A stretch of 51,715 bases of DNA from Myxococcota bacterium (GTDB taxonomy: Bacteria > Myxococcota_A > UBA9160 > UBA4427). A model generated the notes under the pieces. The model saw only the letters and a list, made by a program, of their open reading frames with translations. It ran no database searches and was not told where the DNA came from. Where the stretch lies: positions 1-51,715 of the forward strand of contig JANQEL010000087.1 in assembly GCA_028278345.1 (NCBI GenBank). Reading direction: 5' to 3'. Both the position numbers and the translations under genes were made by a program. Positions 18,428 through 26,981 of this stretch are shown here, piece by piece (position 1 is the first letter of the stretch; every line of letters begins with the position of its first letter).

Positions 18428-19234
18428 TCAGCGGTGCCCGCTGCCGTGGCGGTTCTTCTCGTAGAGGATCCGCAGCCCGTCGAGGGTGAGGAAGGGGACG
18501 ACCTCACTGATGGCCTCGGACTCCTCGCCGATGCGGCGGGCGAGGCCGCCTGTCGCGATACAGCGCGCGGGCTGGCCGAGTTCGTCGCGGATGCGGTCGA
18601 CCATCGCGTCGACCATGCCCGCGTAGCCGTAGAGCAGGCCCGCTTGCAGCGCCCCGGTTGTCGTCTTGCCGATCACGGCCTTGGGGCGGGCGATCTCGAC
18701 GCGGTGCAGCTTCGAGGCGCGCTCGAAGAGCGCCTCCATCGAGATGTGGATCCCCGGGCAGATGACGCCGCCGAGGTACTCGCCGGCTTCGGATACGCAA
18801 TCGAAGGTGGTCGCCGTGCCGAAGTCGACCGCGATGATGGGCCCGCCGTAGATCTCGTAGGCCGCAACGGCGTTCACGATGCGGTCGGCGCCGACTTCGC
18901 GCGGGTTCTCGTAGCGCAGGGGCATGCCGGTCTTCATGCCGGGACCGACCACCTGGGGCGGTCGATCGAAGAGCTTCGTACAGGTGCGTTCCCAGACCGG
19001 CACCAGCGGAGGGACGACGCTCGAGATGATCACGTCGGTCACTTCGTCTGCGCTGCGCTTCTCCTGTTCGAAGAGCGCGTTCAGCGTGATCGAGAGCTCG
19101 TCACTCGTCTGTTCGCGATGGGTGGTGATGCGCCAGTGCTGGGCGAGGCTGCCCTCGGAGCCGCCGTAGTCGAAGATACCGACGCTGGTGTTCGTATTGC
19201 CGATGTCGACGACGAGCAGGATGGTGTCCGACAC
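18428..19234 (-). CDS. coaX: Type III pantothenate kinase CoaX
   Basis: A 268-residue type III pantothenate kinase, which performs the first committed step of coenzyme A synthesis. It has the ASKHA-fold phosphate motifs DIGNTNTSVGIF near the N-terminus and VDFGTATTFD in the middle, plus the pantothenate-site GADRIVNAVAAYE and the family segment GGVICPGI. I chose the GTG at 19234 because AAGGAAG lies eight bases upstream. The longer GTG start at 19258 would put that site inside the gene. It follows birA by 42 bases. Confidence 0.94.
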   Translation of the reverse strand: MSDTILLVVDIGNTNTSVGIFDYGGSEGSLAQHWRITTHREQTSDELSITLNALFEQEKRSADEVTDVIISSVVPPLVPVWERTCTKLFDRPPQVVGPGMKTGMPLRYENPREVGADRIVNAVAAYEIYGGPIIAVDFGTATTFDCVSEAGEYLGGVICPGIHISMEALFERASKLHRVEIARPKAVIGKTTTGALQAGLLYGYAGMVDAMVDRIRDELGQPARCIATGGLARRIGEESEAISEVVPFLTLDGLRILYEKNRHGSGHR

Positions 19235-19276
19235 AGGGGTCTTCCTTTCTGGTGGCACGGGACCTTTGGGCCAATG

Positions 19277-20281
19277 CTACTGCGTTTCGGGGCGCACGAG
19301 GGTGACGTCCCCGGCGAGGACATGAAAGCTGCTGCCATCGTCGCTTTCGACCTCGAGGGCGCCGTCCGGGCGGATCGTGCGGGCCGTGCCGAAACGCTCG
19401 CTGCCGTCGATCTCCGCCACCTTGATGCGCTGGCCCTTCATGGCGAAGCGCGCTTCGTAGCGCGGCAGCAGGGCGGCGAAGCCCTCGCGCGCGTGGGTGT
19501 CGAGGACCTCCTCGAGCCGGGCGAAGAGGCGCTGGGCGAAGGCTACGCGATCGACCTTGCGGCCCAGGTGACTCGAGACGCTGGTCGCCTGGGCGCGGAA
19601 CTCGTCGGGGAAGATCTTGCGATCGACGTTCAGGTTGACTCCGATGCCGAGGATGGCGAAGTCGATGCGCGAGGCTTCGGCGCTCACCTCCATCAACATG
19701 CCGCAGGTCTTGAGGCCGCCGAGCTGGACGTCGTTGGGCCACTTGATGGAGACGGCCTTTTCGTCGCCGACCTCTTCGACGATCGCTTCGGCGACGGCGA
19801 TCCCCGCGGTGGGGATCAGGGTCGGCGCCGCGGCGATGTCGAGCTGGGGTCGCAGCACGATCGAGCTGTAGAGGTTGAGGTAGGGGGGCGAGAAGAAGGC
19901 GCGGCCGAGGCGGCCGCGGCCAGCGGTCTGTCCCTCGGCGATCACGGTGCAGCCGTGGGACGCCCCTTCGCGTGCCAGATCGAAGGCCACGCGATTGGTC
20001 GAGTCGGTGGTGTCTTCGTGGTGGATCTCGCGCGCGAGCCACTTCGTCGTGAGGTTCGCGTGGATCTCTTCGGGGTAGAGCCGATCGGGTCGTCCAGTCA
20101 GCTGATAGCCCCCGCCGCGTTCGCCCTCGATCGTATAGCCGCGCCCGCGCAGCTTCTCGACGTGCTTCCAGATCTGCGCGCGCGAAACGCCCAACGCTTC
20201 GGAGAGCGATTCGCCCGAGACTGCATCGGGCCCGGCGCTCGAGAGCATCTCGAGCACGCGCGCTGCACCGTCCTGCCCCAC
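19277..20281 (-). CDS. birA: Bifunctional biotin-[acetyl-CoA carboxylase] ligase / repressor BirA
   Basis: A 334-residue group II biotin protein ligase. Residues 1-65 form a winged helix (SLSEALGVSRAQIWKHVEKLRGRGY), so DNA binding and biotin-operon control are likely. The catalytic domain has the biotinyl-AMP loop GQTAGRGRLGR, KWPNDV with the catalytic lysine, and GIGVNLN; a C-terminal SH3-like domain ends the protein. The GTG at 20281, seven bases after the nadC stop, is the best start, since the frame further upstream is a shadow of nadC. Biotin synthesis genes are not in the window. Confidence 0.93.
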   Translation of the reverse strand: MGQDGAARVLEMLSSAGPDAVSGESLSEALGVSRAQIWKHVEKLRGRGYTIEGERGGGYQLTGRPDRLYPEEIHANLTTKWLAREIHHEDTTDSTNRVAFDLAREGASHGCTVIAEGQTAGRGRLGRAFFSPPYLNLYSSIVLRPQLDIAAAPTLIPTAGIAVAEAIVEEVGDEKAVSIKWPNDVQLGGLKTCGMLMEVSAEASRIDFAILGIGVNLNVDRKIFPDEFRAQATSVSSHLGRKVDRVAFAQRLFARLEEVLDTHAREGFAALLPRYEARFAMKGQRIKVAEIDGSERFGTARTIRPDGALEVESDDGSSFHVLAGDVTLVRPETQ

Positions 20282-20288
20282 CTTCGCT

Positions 20289-21155
20289 TCAGCCCGCGCC
20301 GCCGTCGCCCTCGATCTCGAGAGCCACGTCGACGTTCTTCGCCGAATGGGTGAGCGCTCCGATCGAAACCCGGTGCACGCCGGTCTCCGCATAGGCGCGA
20401 ACGTTTTCGAGGGTGATGCCGCCCGAGGCCTCGAGCACCAGTTCCTTGGGACAGGCGGCGATGATCTCGCGGATCTCGTCGGGGGTGCGGTTGTCGAGGA
20501 GCAGCATGTCGGCGCCGGCTTCCCAGGCCTCGCGCGCGGCGTCAAGGGATTCGACCTCGCATTGCACGCGCAGGTTGGCGGGCGCCTGGGCGCGAGCGTT
20601 GCCCACCGCCGCGCCCACGCTTCCCGCGGCGGCGATGTGGTTGTCCTTCAACAGGATGCCGTCGAACAGGCCAATGCGGTGATTCACGCCGCCGCCGGCG
20701 AGCACGGCGTACTTGTCGAGCATGCGGAAGCCCGGGAGCGTCTTGCGTGTGTCGACGATCTGGGTCCCGGTGCCACTCACGGCTTCGACGTAGCGGTGGG
20801 TCGTCGTCGCGACGCCGGAGAGGTGACCGAGGAAGTTCAAGGCGAGGCGTTCGCCCGAGAGGATGCCGTGCACCGGTCCTTCGATCAGCAGCAGCGGCGT
20901 ACCGGCCGCCACGTGCTTGCCGTCTTCGGTCTGGCGGTCGACGCGCAGGTTCGGGTCGACCGCGCGAAACACGGCTTCGACGAGGGGAAGGCCGCAGACG
21001 ACGAGGGCTTCGCGGGCTTCGATGCGCGCGCGCACGCGAACGCCTTGCGGAATCGACACGCGGCTCGTGACGTCGCCCGGGCCGAGGTCTTCGGCGAGGG
21101 CGAGCTCGAGTAGCGGTCGCCAGGTGGATTCAGGAGGGAATTGCAGCTCGCTCAC
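20289..21155 (-). CDS. nadC: Nicotinate-nucleotide diphosphorylase (carboxylating) NadC
   Basis: A 288-residue quinolinate phosphoribosyltransferase, which makes nicotinate mononucleotide for NAD synthesis. Visible motifs are AEDLGPGDVTS near the N-terminus, the substrate-binding DTRKTLPGFRMLDKYAVLAGGG, HRIGLFDGILLKDNH, and the C-terminal ASGGITLENV phosphate loop. The GTG at 21155 has GGAG upstream. It is the first gene of a probable leftward operon nadC-birA-coaX, and the next three genes may extend it. Confidence 0.95.
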   Translation of the reverse strand: MSELQFPPESTWRPLLELALAEDLGPGDVTSRVSIPQGVRVRARIEAREALVVCGLPLVEAVFRAVDPNLRVDRQTEDGKHVAAGTPLLLIEGPVHGILSGERLALNFLGHLSGVATTTHRYVEAVSGTGTQIVDTRKTLPGFRMLDKYAVLAGGGVNHRIGLFDGILLKDNHIAAAGSVGAAVGNARAQAPANLRVQCEVESLDAAREAWEAGADMLLLDNRTPDEIREIIAACPKELVLEASGGITLENVRAYAETGVHRVSIGALTHSAKNVDVALEIEGDGGAG

Positions 21156-21213
21156 GCGCGCTCCGGGTTTCGGTTCGCGGCGAGTCTAGCAGCGCGACGA
21201 GGGCATCAGCCGA

Positions 21214-23070
21214 TCAGGCGTCCTCGCCTTCCTCGCCCTTCATCTTGCGGATCTCTTCGCGGATCAGCGTCTCGGCCATCTGCGGAATGACCTCCCACGC
21301 GATTTGCTCGACCTTGTCGACGAGCTGCTTCACGAGGTCGTCCGACAGATCGGAGAATGCCTCCCACGCCACCTTTTCGAGGGTGTCGTGGATGCGATCG
21401 CGCATGTCGGGCGAGAGATCCGAAGAGGAAGAGGGCGTCGCGGCAGCACTCGGCGTCGGGTCGACGCTGGGTGCCGGTTCGGGCGGCGCCGCGTCCTGGG
21501 TCGCACCGAAGTCGACGGGCGGCTCCGGAGTGGGCGTCGGTTCGGGCTGCGGCTCGGCACTCGATTGGCTGTCGGCACTCGGCTGGCTATAGGCACTCGG
21601 TTCACTGCCAGCGGCCGGAGCGTTCCAATCCGCGTCGAGACCGGGGCTCGAATCGCCGTCGAGGTCGGGCGTGGCGCTGGGCTCGGGGGCCGGCGGCGCG
21701 GCGACATCGTGCTCCGGCGCGTGGGGCGGAGTGATCGGATCGGGGCCCGTGACCACACCGGCCGGAACGCCGCTGCCCCAACTCGAGTCGCTGGCCAGCG
21801 GATCGACCTGGAGGTCGGAAGCCGAGACGTCGTAGTCGCTCGCATTGTCGGGCACGACGCTTTCCGCAGCTTCGGGCGCACCGAAGTCGATGTCGAGACC
21901 CTGCGAAGAAGAGGGCGAGGGCGGCGGGGCCGGATTGGTCGGCGCGTCGAGCGGGCTGCTCAGGTCGGTTCCATCGCTGAACAGATCGTCGGCGATCACG
22001 GTTTCGTCGCCGCTCATCGAAGGCGCGGAAAGGCCCGCGTTCGAATCGAGGGGCGCGGCATCGTCGAAGGACAGACCGTCGAGATCGAGGTCGTCACCTC
22101 CCGCCAGCGGCTCCATCGGATCGACGCTGTCGAGGGGGTTGGGTGCGGGCATCGAGGTGAGATCCACGGAACCGATCGCGGCGCCGCTCTGGGCGTCGGG
22201 GTCGGTCTCGGGTGCGGCCGGCATCGGGTCGGGGGATTCGGCACCGAGGAAGTCGTCGATCAGCATCGTCTGATCGGGGTTCGCGGTCGGCGGCGGTTCG
22301 ATCGGGGCGGCGGGAACGGGATCGGCCTGGTACGTGGGCGCCGGCACGTCGCCCGCGTTCTCCCCCCACGATTGGCCAACCGGCAGATCGGTATCGGGCA
22401 TGATCGCGACCGTGTGGTCGCCGCCCATGGGATCGTCGTGGGCCGGTGCGGGGATCTCTTCGCCGAGACCGTCGTCGATCTCGGCACCCTGGACGTGGCT
22501 CGCCGGCATGGGTTCGCCGGTCATGGGATCGCTTTCGCCGAACACGAAGTCCTGCGCGACGGTCGGGGCTTCGGGCGAGGCGGGCGGTGCGGCGAGGGGG
22601 TTCGTCTGCTCGCCGGCCCCCTCCACGCCGAGTTCGCCGGTGTTCTGATCGAAGAAGTCGCTGCCCGTATTGGCGGCCACCGGGGCCTCGCTCGTGCCGG
22701 GCTGGGAGGCGAGGATCTCGTTCACGCGATCGACCAGGGCCTGGGCTTCGAAGGGCTTGGTGATGTGACCGGTGGCTCCGACTTCGGCGGCGCGGCCTTC
22801 GTCGAAGGCTTCGAAGGTGCCGGTCAGGAGAAGTACCGGGGTGTTCGCGAGTTCGGCGTTGCCGCGAATATCGGAGCAGACTTCGTAACCGTTCTTGCCG
22901 GGCATCACGACGTCGGCGAGCACGATGTCGGGCTTGCTCGAGGCGGCCTGGCTCACGGCTTCGTCGCCGTTGTCGACGGTGATGATCTCGATGTCTTCGT
23001 TGGCGAAGCTCAGCCCCACCAACTTCTGGATCACGACGCTGTCGTCGGCAAGCAACAGTTTGATCGGCAT
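21214..23070 (-). CDS. Response regulator with receiver domain, long disordered linker and C-terminal helical motif
   Basis: A 618-residue protein. Residues 1-120 form a complete receiver domain with acidic pocket D9/D10, phosphoacceptor D53 (LADVVMPG), T83 and K105 (TKPF). Residues 125-545 are low-complexity, rich in Pro, Asp, Ala, Ser and Glu, with no DNA-binding domain. The last ~70 residues form an amphipathic helical block (DTLEKVAWEAFSDLSDDLV, then VEQIAWEVIPQMAETLIREE), which reads as two copies of one VAWE-type motif. The layout resembles RomR, a polarity response regulator of Myxococcus that works with MglA; homology is not established. The ATG at 23070 has a G-rich leader. Confidence 0.85.
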   Translation of the reverse strand: MPIKLLLADDSVVIQKLVGLSFANEDIEIITVDNGDEAVSQAASSKPDIVLADVVMPGKNGYEVCSDIRGNAELANTPVLLLTGTFEAFDEGRAAEVGATGHITKPFEAQALVDRVNEILASQPGTSEAPVAANTGSDFFDQNTGELGVEGAGEQTNPLAAPPASPEAPTVAQDFVFGESDPMTGEPMPASHVQGAEIDDGLGEEIPAPAHDDPMGGDHTVAIMPDTDLPVGQSWGENAGDVPAPTYQADPVPAAPIEPPPTANPDQTMLIDDFLGAESPDPMPAAPETDPDAQSGAAIGSVDLTSMPAPNPLDSVDPMEPLAGGDDLDLDGLSFDDAAPLDSNAGLSAPSMSGDETVIADDLFSDGTDLSSPLDAPTNPAPPPSPSSSQGLDIDFGAPEAAESVVPDNASDYDVSASDLQVDPLASDSSWGSGVPAGVVTGPDPITPPHAPEHDVAAPPAPEPSATPDLDGDSSPGLDADWNAPAAGSEPSAYSQPSADSQSSAEPQPEPTPTPEPPVDFGATQDAAPPEPAPSVDPTPSAAATPSSSSDLSPDMRDRIHDTLEKVAWEAFSDLSDDLVKQLVDKVEQIAWEVIPQMAETLIREEIRKMKGEEGEDA

Positions 23071-23121
23071 GATGTCCCCCCCCAGATCGTGCGACGCACG
23101 CGTTTCAACGCGACTTACGCA

Positions 23122-23137
23122 GTCGGTCATGACCGAC
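23122..23137. promoter_or_regulatory. 16-bp perfect palindrome in a divergent intergenic region
   Basis: GTCGGTCATGACCGAC is a perfect palindrome in the 233-base divergent region, 52 bases upstream of the leftward receiver gene and 167 bases upstream of the phosphatase gene. It looks like an operator for a dimeric regulator. A -10-like GATAAT lies on the minus strand at 23164-23169, without a convincing -35. Confidence 0.45.
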
Positions 23138-23303
23138 GCGACAGCAGCGTACATCTGGTGCGTATTATCGTCGCCTGAATGGGCGCGATTGATCGGTATT
23201 TTCGGTTTTCTGCCGGGGGCTTCCCGCGCTTCGCCCCAGGCGGCTCTGAGGGTCAAGCACGCGGGGTGTTCCACCGATACCCGCTGCGAGGAGCCCGAAT
23301 TCG

Positions 23304-24041
23304 ATGATCCTGCAGGCCAGTGCAGCGACCGACGTGGGGATGCGTCGCCGGGTGAACGAGGATCGCTACGCCCTCGTTCCCGACCTCGGGCTCTACCTCG
23401 TGGCCGACGGCATGGGGGGCCACAAGGCGGGCCAGCTGGCGAGTCAGCTCGCCGCGGAAAGCGCGGTGCGCGCGGCCCAGGCCCTCGAAGGCGCGCCCGT
23501 GAGCCTCGCCGAGCGGCTGCGACAGGTGGTCGCTTGCGCGAACCGCGACATCTTCACGATGGCCCAGGCCCAGCCCGAGTACTCCGGCATGGGCACGACC
23601 ATGGTGGCGATTCTCGCTGGCGAAGGGCGCGTGGCCCTGGCCCACGTGGGCGATAGCCGCGCCTATCTCGTGCGAGACGGACGCATTCGTCCGCTGACAG
23701 ACGATCATTCCCTCGTGGGTGAACTCTTGCGCCGCAACCAGATCACCGAAGAGGCCGCCCGCGAACACCCCCACCGCCACGTGTTGACCCGCGCCCTCGG
23801 CGTGCGCGCCAGCGTGCAGGGCGACCTCATCGAGATGAGCCCGCGCGACGGCGACGTCTTCGCCATGATGAGCGACGGCCTCACCAACCACGTCTCCGAC
23901 CACGAGATCGCCGGCGCCATCACCAACACCGACGACCTCCAACAGGCCTGCAACGCCCTCGTCGACTTCGCCAACGACCGCGGCGGCGACGACAACATCA
24001 CGGTCGTCCTCGTCCGCTGCGAAAAGGCGGGGGTGGCGTAA
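23304..24041 (+). CDS. PP2C-family serine/threonine protein phosphatase
   Basis: A 245-residue Mg/Mn-dependent phosphatase of the Stp/PrpC type. All metal-binding motifs are present: RRRVNEDRY, LVADGMGGHKAG, GMGTTMVA, VGDSRAYLV, FAMMSDGLTNHV and RGGDDNITVVLV. It would remove phosphate from Ser/Thr kinase targets in the cytoplasm. No Hanks-type kinase is in the window. GAGGAG lies ten bases upstream of the ATG. It is transcribed away from the receiver gene. Confidence 0.94.
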   Translation: MILQASAATDVGMRRRVNEDRYALVPDLGLYLVADGMGGHKAGQLASQLAAESAVRAAQALEGAPVSLAERLRQVVACANRDIFTMAQAQPEYSGMGTTMVAILAGEGRVALAHVGDSRAYLVRDGRIRPLTDDHSLVGELLRRNQITEEAAREHPHRHVLTRALGVRASVQGDLIEMSPRDGDVFAMMSDGLTNHVSDHEIAGAITNTDDLQQACNALVDFANDRGGDDNITVVLVRCEKAGVA

Positions 24042-24372
24042 CCCGCGCGGCTTCTCTCTTCAGCAAAGCCCATCCGCACGTGTCCTATGGATCTCTGAAC
24101 CTACGGTCCGAGCGCCGCTCCGCGGCACCGGACTGGCCGGTGGCCAGTAGCGGAGTAGCGGTGCGATCGAAGGCCCTCGGTCGAAAGAAGAGATCGCTGC
24201 ACGGCTTCGCGATTCGGAGGTCGGCGATGGGGTTGGCGCGCGGAATGGGCCACTGAGCACGACAACCCCATCGCCGGCCGCCCCCTCCCACAACGCGGCA
24301 TACCTCGAAACAAGAAAGGCCGCCTCAGTCTCCCGAGGCGGCCTTTCGGTTGGTTCCGGCGAAGCTTGCGGT
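24042..24372. other. Convergent intergenic region between phosphatase and sigma genes
   Basis: 331 bases without a convincing gene. A short inverted repeat (CTGGCC, 3-base loop, GGCCAG) lies at 24133-24147. A strong terminator hairpin lies at 24315-24346 and is listed separately. I see nothing else. Confidence 0.5.
24315..24346 (-). terminator. Rho-independent terminator of the sigma factor gene (possibly bidirectional)
   Basis: A perfect 12-bp stem, AAAGGCCGCCTC (24315-24326) with GAGGCGGCCTTT (24335-24346), and an 8-base loop. Read leftward, the stem runs into CTTTCTTGTTTC, a usable T-rich tail, 27 bases after the sigma gene stop. The A/T ends of the stem could also serve the phosphatase gene from the other side. 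Confidence 0.85.
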
Positions 24373-25137
24373 CTAGCGGTCGACCGTTCCCTTGAGCTTC
24401 GAGCGGAGGCGGAGCACCGCCTTCGTGTGGATCTGGCAGACGCGCGACTCCGTGATCCCGAGGATGTTCCCGATCTCCTTCATGTTGAGATCTTCGTAGT
24501 AGTAGAGCGAGATCACCAGGCGCTCCTTCTCGGGCAGCGACCCGATCGTGTCCGAGATCACGTGCTTCGTTTCGAGCAGCTTGAGCGAAGCGAACGGGTT
24601 TTCCGAGTTGATGTCTTCGATGATGTCCGCGAAGGAGCCCGAGCGATCACCGTCCTGCTGATTGCCGCGGATCTCTTCGAGGTTCACCAGGCTGATGCCG
24701 CGCACCTGGTTGAGCAGATCGTGGAACTTGTCGATCTGCAGCCCCAGCGAATCCGCCACCTCGTCTTCGGTGGCCGAGCGGCCGAGGCGCGGCTCGACCT
24801 CGCCGTAGGCGCGTTCGAGCTTGCGGCTCTTCTGGCGCACGCTGCGCGGCACCCAGTCCAGCGAGCGCAGCTGGTCGAGGATGGCGCCCTTGATGCGGAA
24901 TTCAGCGTACGTCTTGAACTTGCAGTTCTTGTCGGGATCGTATTTCTCGATCGCATCCATCAGACCGATGACGCCGGTGTTGTGGAGGTCATCGAGGTCG
25001 ATGTGGGACGGAAGCCTCACAGCGATGCGATTGACGATGTATCGGATGAGCGGTGTGTGCTCGAGGACGATCTGTTCTTTCAGGCCTGACGGGATTTCAT
25101 TGTGCTTCTCTTTTGCGTCGCGGAGCAGAGCTTCCAT
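24373..25137 (-). CDS. FliA/WhiG-type RNA polymerase sigma factor (sigma-28 family)
   Basis: A 254-residue group 3 sigma factor. Region 2 is clear: HTPLIRYIVNRIAVRLPSHI, DLHNTGVIGLMDAIEKYDP and FKTYAEFRIKGAILDQLRSLDWVPRSVR, which are strong FliA/WhiG features. Region 3 (GRSATEDEVADSLGL) and region 4 (LPEKERLVISLYYYEDLNMKEIGNILGITESRVCQIHTKA) follow. Such factors control flagellar or developmental genes. I prefer the ATG at 25137 because AAGGAAG lies just upstream; the ATG at 25155 would add six residues. A sigma-54-type promoter lies upstream. No anti-sigma gene is adjacent. Confidence 0.93.
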   Translation of the reverse strand: MEALLRDAKEKHNEIPSGLKEQIVLEHTPLIRYIVNRIAVRLPSHIDLDDLHNTGVIGLMDAIEKYDPDKNCKFKTYAEFRIKGAILDQLRSLDWVPRSVRQKSRKLERAYGEVEPRLGRSATEDEVADSLGLQIDKFHDLLNQVRGISLVNLEEIRGNQQDGDRSGSFADIIEDINSENPFASLKLLETKHVISDTIGSLPEKERLVISLYYYEDLNMKEIGNILGITESRVCQIHTKAVLRLRSKLKGTVDR

Positions 25138-25216
25138 TTTCTTCCTTGGCCACATCGGATGAACTTGCTGCGGCGACAGTCACCCCTGCTGCGCCGCGAA
25201 TACGGGGCGACCTAAA

Positions 25217-25232
25217 AGCACGCGACATGCCA
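25217..25232 (-). promoter_or_regulatory. Sigma-54 (-24/-12) promoter of the sigma factor gene
   Basis: Read on the minus strand the site is TGGCATGTCGCGTGCT. Against the consensus TGGCACGNNNNTTGCW it has the invariant GG and GC at the right spacing (ten bases between them) and only two mismatches. Transcription would begin about 12 bases beyond the GC, near 25206, giving a leader of roughly 50-70 bases before the sigma gene. Confidence 0.65.
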
Positions 25233-25419
25233 AGAGGGGAGGCGGGCCGGGAAAAGGCATGAGAAATTTCGACCTCGGCGCGAGGTGTATCGGAGTGGGT
25301 GCTGAATTCATGCGCAACTTCAGCAGGTTACGTGCAACTCAGCCGGTCGGTGAAAGGCCTGCGAAGTGAAATCCGAGGTGCCGCGTCAGGCGGCATGTCG
25401 GCTCAGCCTCCGGCAGTTG

Positions 25420-25487
25420 CGTCGAAGTTTCGACGGCGCTGCACATCGCGAAACACGAATTCGTCGTTCGATTGACGCTTTTCGTCA
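25420..25487. promoter_or_regulatory. Palindrome cluster, possible upstream activator sites
   Basis: Three inverted repeats lie close together: CGTCGAA-GT-TTCGACG (25420-25435), the perfect palindrome ACGAATTCGT (25455-25464), and TGACG-CTTTT-CGTCA (25473-25487). They lie about 190-270 bases upstream of the sigma-54 promoter, a distance at which activator-binding sites can work by looping. Binding by the neighbouring activator is inference. Confidence 0.35.
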
Positions 25488-25589
25488 CTCGCGGGCGGCG
25501 ATTCGATGCAGAACGCAATCCGGGGCTCTGCAAATCGCATGGTTTCGCTGGGCTGTCTTCCGGTTTTTCGGAAACGGCCAGCGAAAACT

Positions 25590-26981
25590 TCAAGCCGATC
25601 GCTGCTCGAGGCCCTTTTTCTTGATCTTCTCGAGGAGGGTGGTGCGATTGAGTCCGAGAAGCTGGGCCGCGCGGTTCTTGTTCCAGTGGGTCTGCTCGAG
25701 CGCTTGCAGAATGAGATCGGTCTCGAGCTCGCCCACCACCTCGTTGAACGAGATGCCTTCCTCCGAGACCCGGGGCCGGAACGGCGAGCGGTCCCGGGGT
25801 TCGTGGAACTGGGAGGGCAGGTCGTCGCCCTGGATCTCGCCCTTGTGGCGCAGCACGGTGACGCGCTCGATCAGGTTCTCGAGCTCGCGCACGTTGCCGG
25901 GCCAGGGATAGTTGACGAGAAGCTTCATGGCTTCTTCGCTGATGCCGTCGATGCGGGTGTTCTTCTCGCCGTTCGAGATGTCGACGAAGTGATGCACCAG
26001 CAGCGGGATGTCGTCGGTGCGGTCGCGCAGGGGCGGTGATTCGATGGGCAGCACGTTGAGGCGGTAGTAGAGATCTTCGCGGAACTGCTTCTCGGAGATC
26101 AGCGCTTCGAGATTCTGGTTGGTCGCCGCGATGACGCGCACGTCGACCTTCATCGTCTTCGATGAACCCACCGGTTCGAAGGTGCGCTCCTGTAAGACGC
26201 GCAGGAGTTTCACCTGGAGGTTGGGGCTCATGTCGCCGATCTCGTCGAGGAAGATCGTGCCGCCATCGGCCAGCGCGAAGCGACCTTCTCGCGAATGTAC
26301 GGCATGCGTGAAGGCGCCCTTCACGTGGCCGAAGAGCTCGCTTTCGAGCAGTTCTTCGGGGATCGCGCCGCAGTTCACCGTCACGAGCATGCGGTCGGCA
26401 CGCGCGCTGTTGTAGTGGAGTGCGCGGGCGATCAACTCCTTGCCCGTACCCGACTCACCGGTGATCAGCACCGTACTGTCGGTATTCGCCACGCGTTCGA
26501 CGACGGTGAGCACTTCCTGCAGGGCCTGGCTCTTGCCGACGATGTTGTCGAATTTGTACTTCGTGCGCAGTTGGCTCTGGAGCGCGCGGTTTTCGGCCTT
26601 CAACCGACCGTGTTCGATCGCCTGGTCGACCAGGCGGCGAATCACGTCGAGGCGTTCCTGCTCGAAGGGCTTTTCGAGATACCAGAAGGCACCGGCGCGC
26701 AGGGCTTCGATCGAGTTCTCGGGAGAGCTGTACCCCGTGATCACGATGCAGGGCAGGTCGGGTTCGACGTCATGGATCTGACGCACGAGTTCGAGACCGT
26801 TGATGCCGGGCATCTTGATGTCGCACAGCACCAGATCCACGGGCTGTGACGACACCACGGCCATGGCTTCGGCCGCGTCGCGTGCCATCAAGACGTTGTG
26901 GCCGACACGAGCGAGGATGCGCTCGAGCGCCCGCCGATACAGCTCCTCATCGTCGACGACGAGTACGTGAGACTTTCGCAG
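25590..26981 (-). CDS. Sigma-54-dependent response regulator (NtrC family), probable CTG start
   Basis: A 463-residue activator with receiver, AAA+ and Fis-type HTH domains. From the CTG at 26981 it reads [20 protein letters not shown], giving a complete receiver: D10/D11, phosphoacceptor D54 (LCDIKMPG), T82 and K104. No in-frame ATG, GTG or TTG exists before 26891, which would cut off the first receiver strand. The CTG has GGAG seven bases upstream. The AAA+ domain has GESGTGKE (Walker A), [13 protein letters not shown] (Walker B) and the sigma-54 contact loop as GAFTHA, not GAFTGA. The C-terminus has [20 protein letters not shown]. It probably activates the adjacent sigma gene (inference). 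Confidence 0.9.
   Translation of the reverse strand: MRKSHVLVVDDEELYRRALERILARVGHNVLMARDAAEAMAVVSSQPVDLVLCDIKMPGINGLELVRQIHDVEPDLPCIVITGYSSPENSIEALRAGAFWYLEKPFEQERLDVIRRLVDQAIEHGRLKAENRALQSQLRTKYKFDNIVGKSQALQEVLTVVERVANTDSTVLITGESGTGKELIARALHYNSARADRMLVTVNCGAIPEELLESELFGHVKGAFTHAVHSREGRFALADGGTIFLDEIGDMSPNLQVKLLRVLQERTFEPVGSSKTMKVDVRVIAATNQNLEALISEKQFREDLYYRLNVLPIESPPLRDRTDDIPLLVHHFVDISNGEKNTRIDGISEEAMKLLVNYPWPGNVRELENLIERVTVLRHKGEIQGDDLPSQFHEPRDRSPFRPRVSEEGISFNEVVGELETDLILQALEQTHWNKNRAAQLLGLNRTTLLEKIKKKGLEQRSA

Larger units (their letters stand above)
25138..25589 (-). other. Intergenic control region between the sigma-54 activator and sigma factor genes
   Basis: About 450 bases without a gene. 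It holds the sigma-54 promoter and the palindrome cluster listed separately. A weak hairpin near 25551-25579 (GGC..TTCCG, loop, CGGAA..GCC) just after the activator stop could be its terminator but lacks a T-tract. TGCGCAACT and GTGCAACT near 25310-25340 form an imperfect direct repeat. Confidence 0.5.

Noticed and set aside
24042..24314. Possible small gene or RNA between the phosphatase and sigma genes.
   Set aside because: Short frames there have no ribosome site or recognisable product, and I found no promoter; only the terminator hairpin is convincing.
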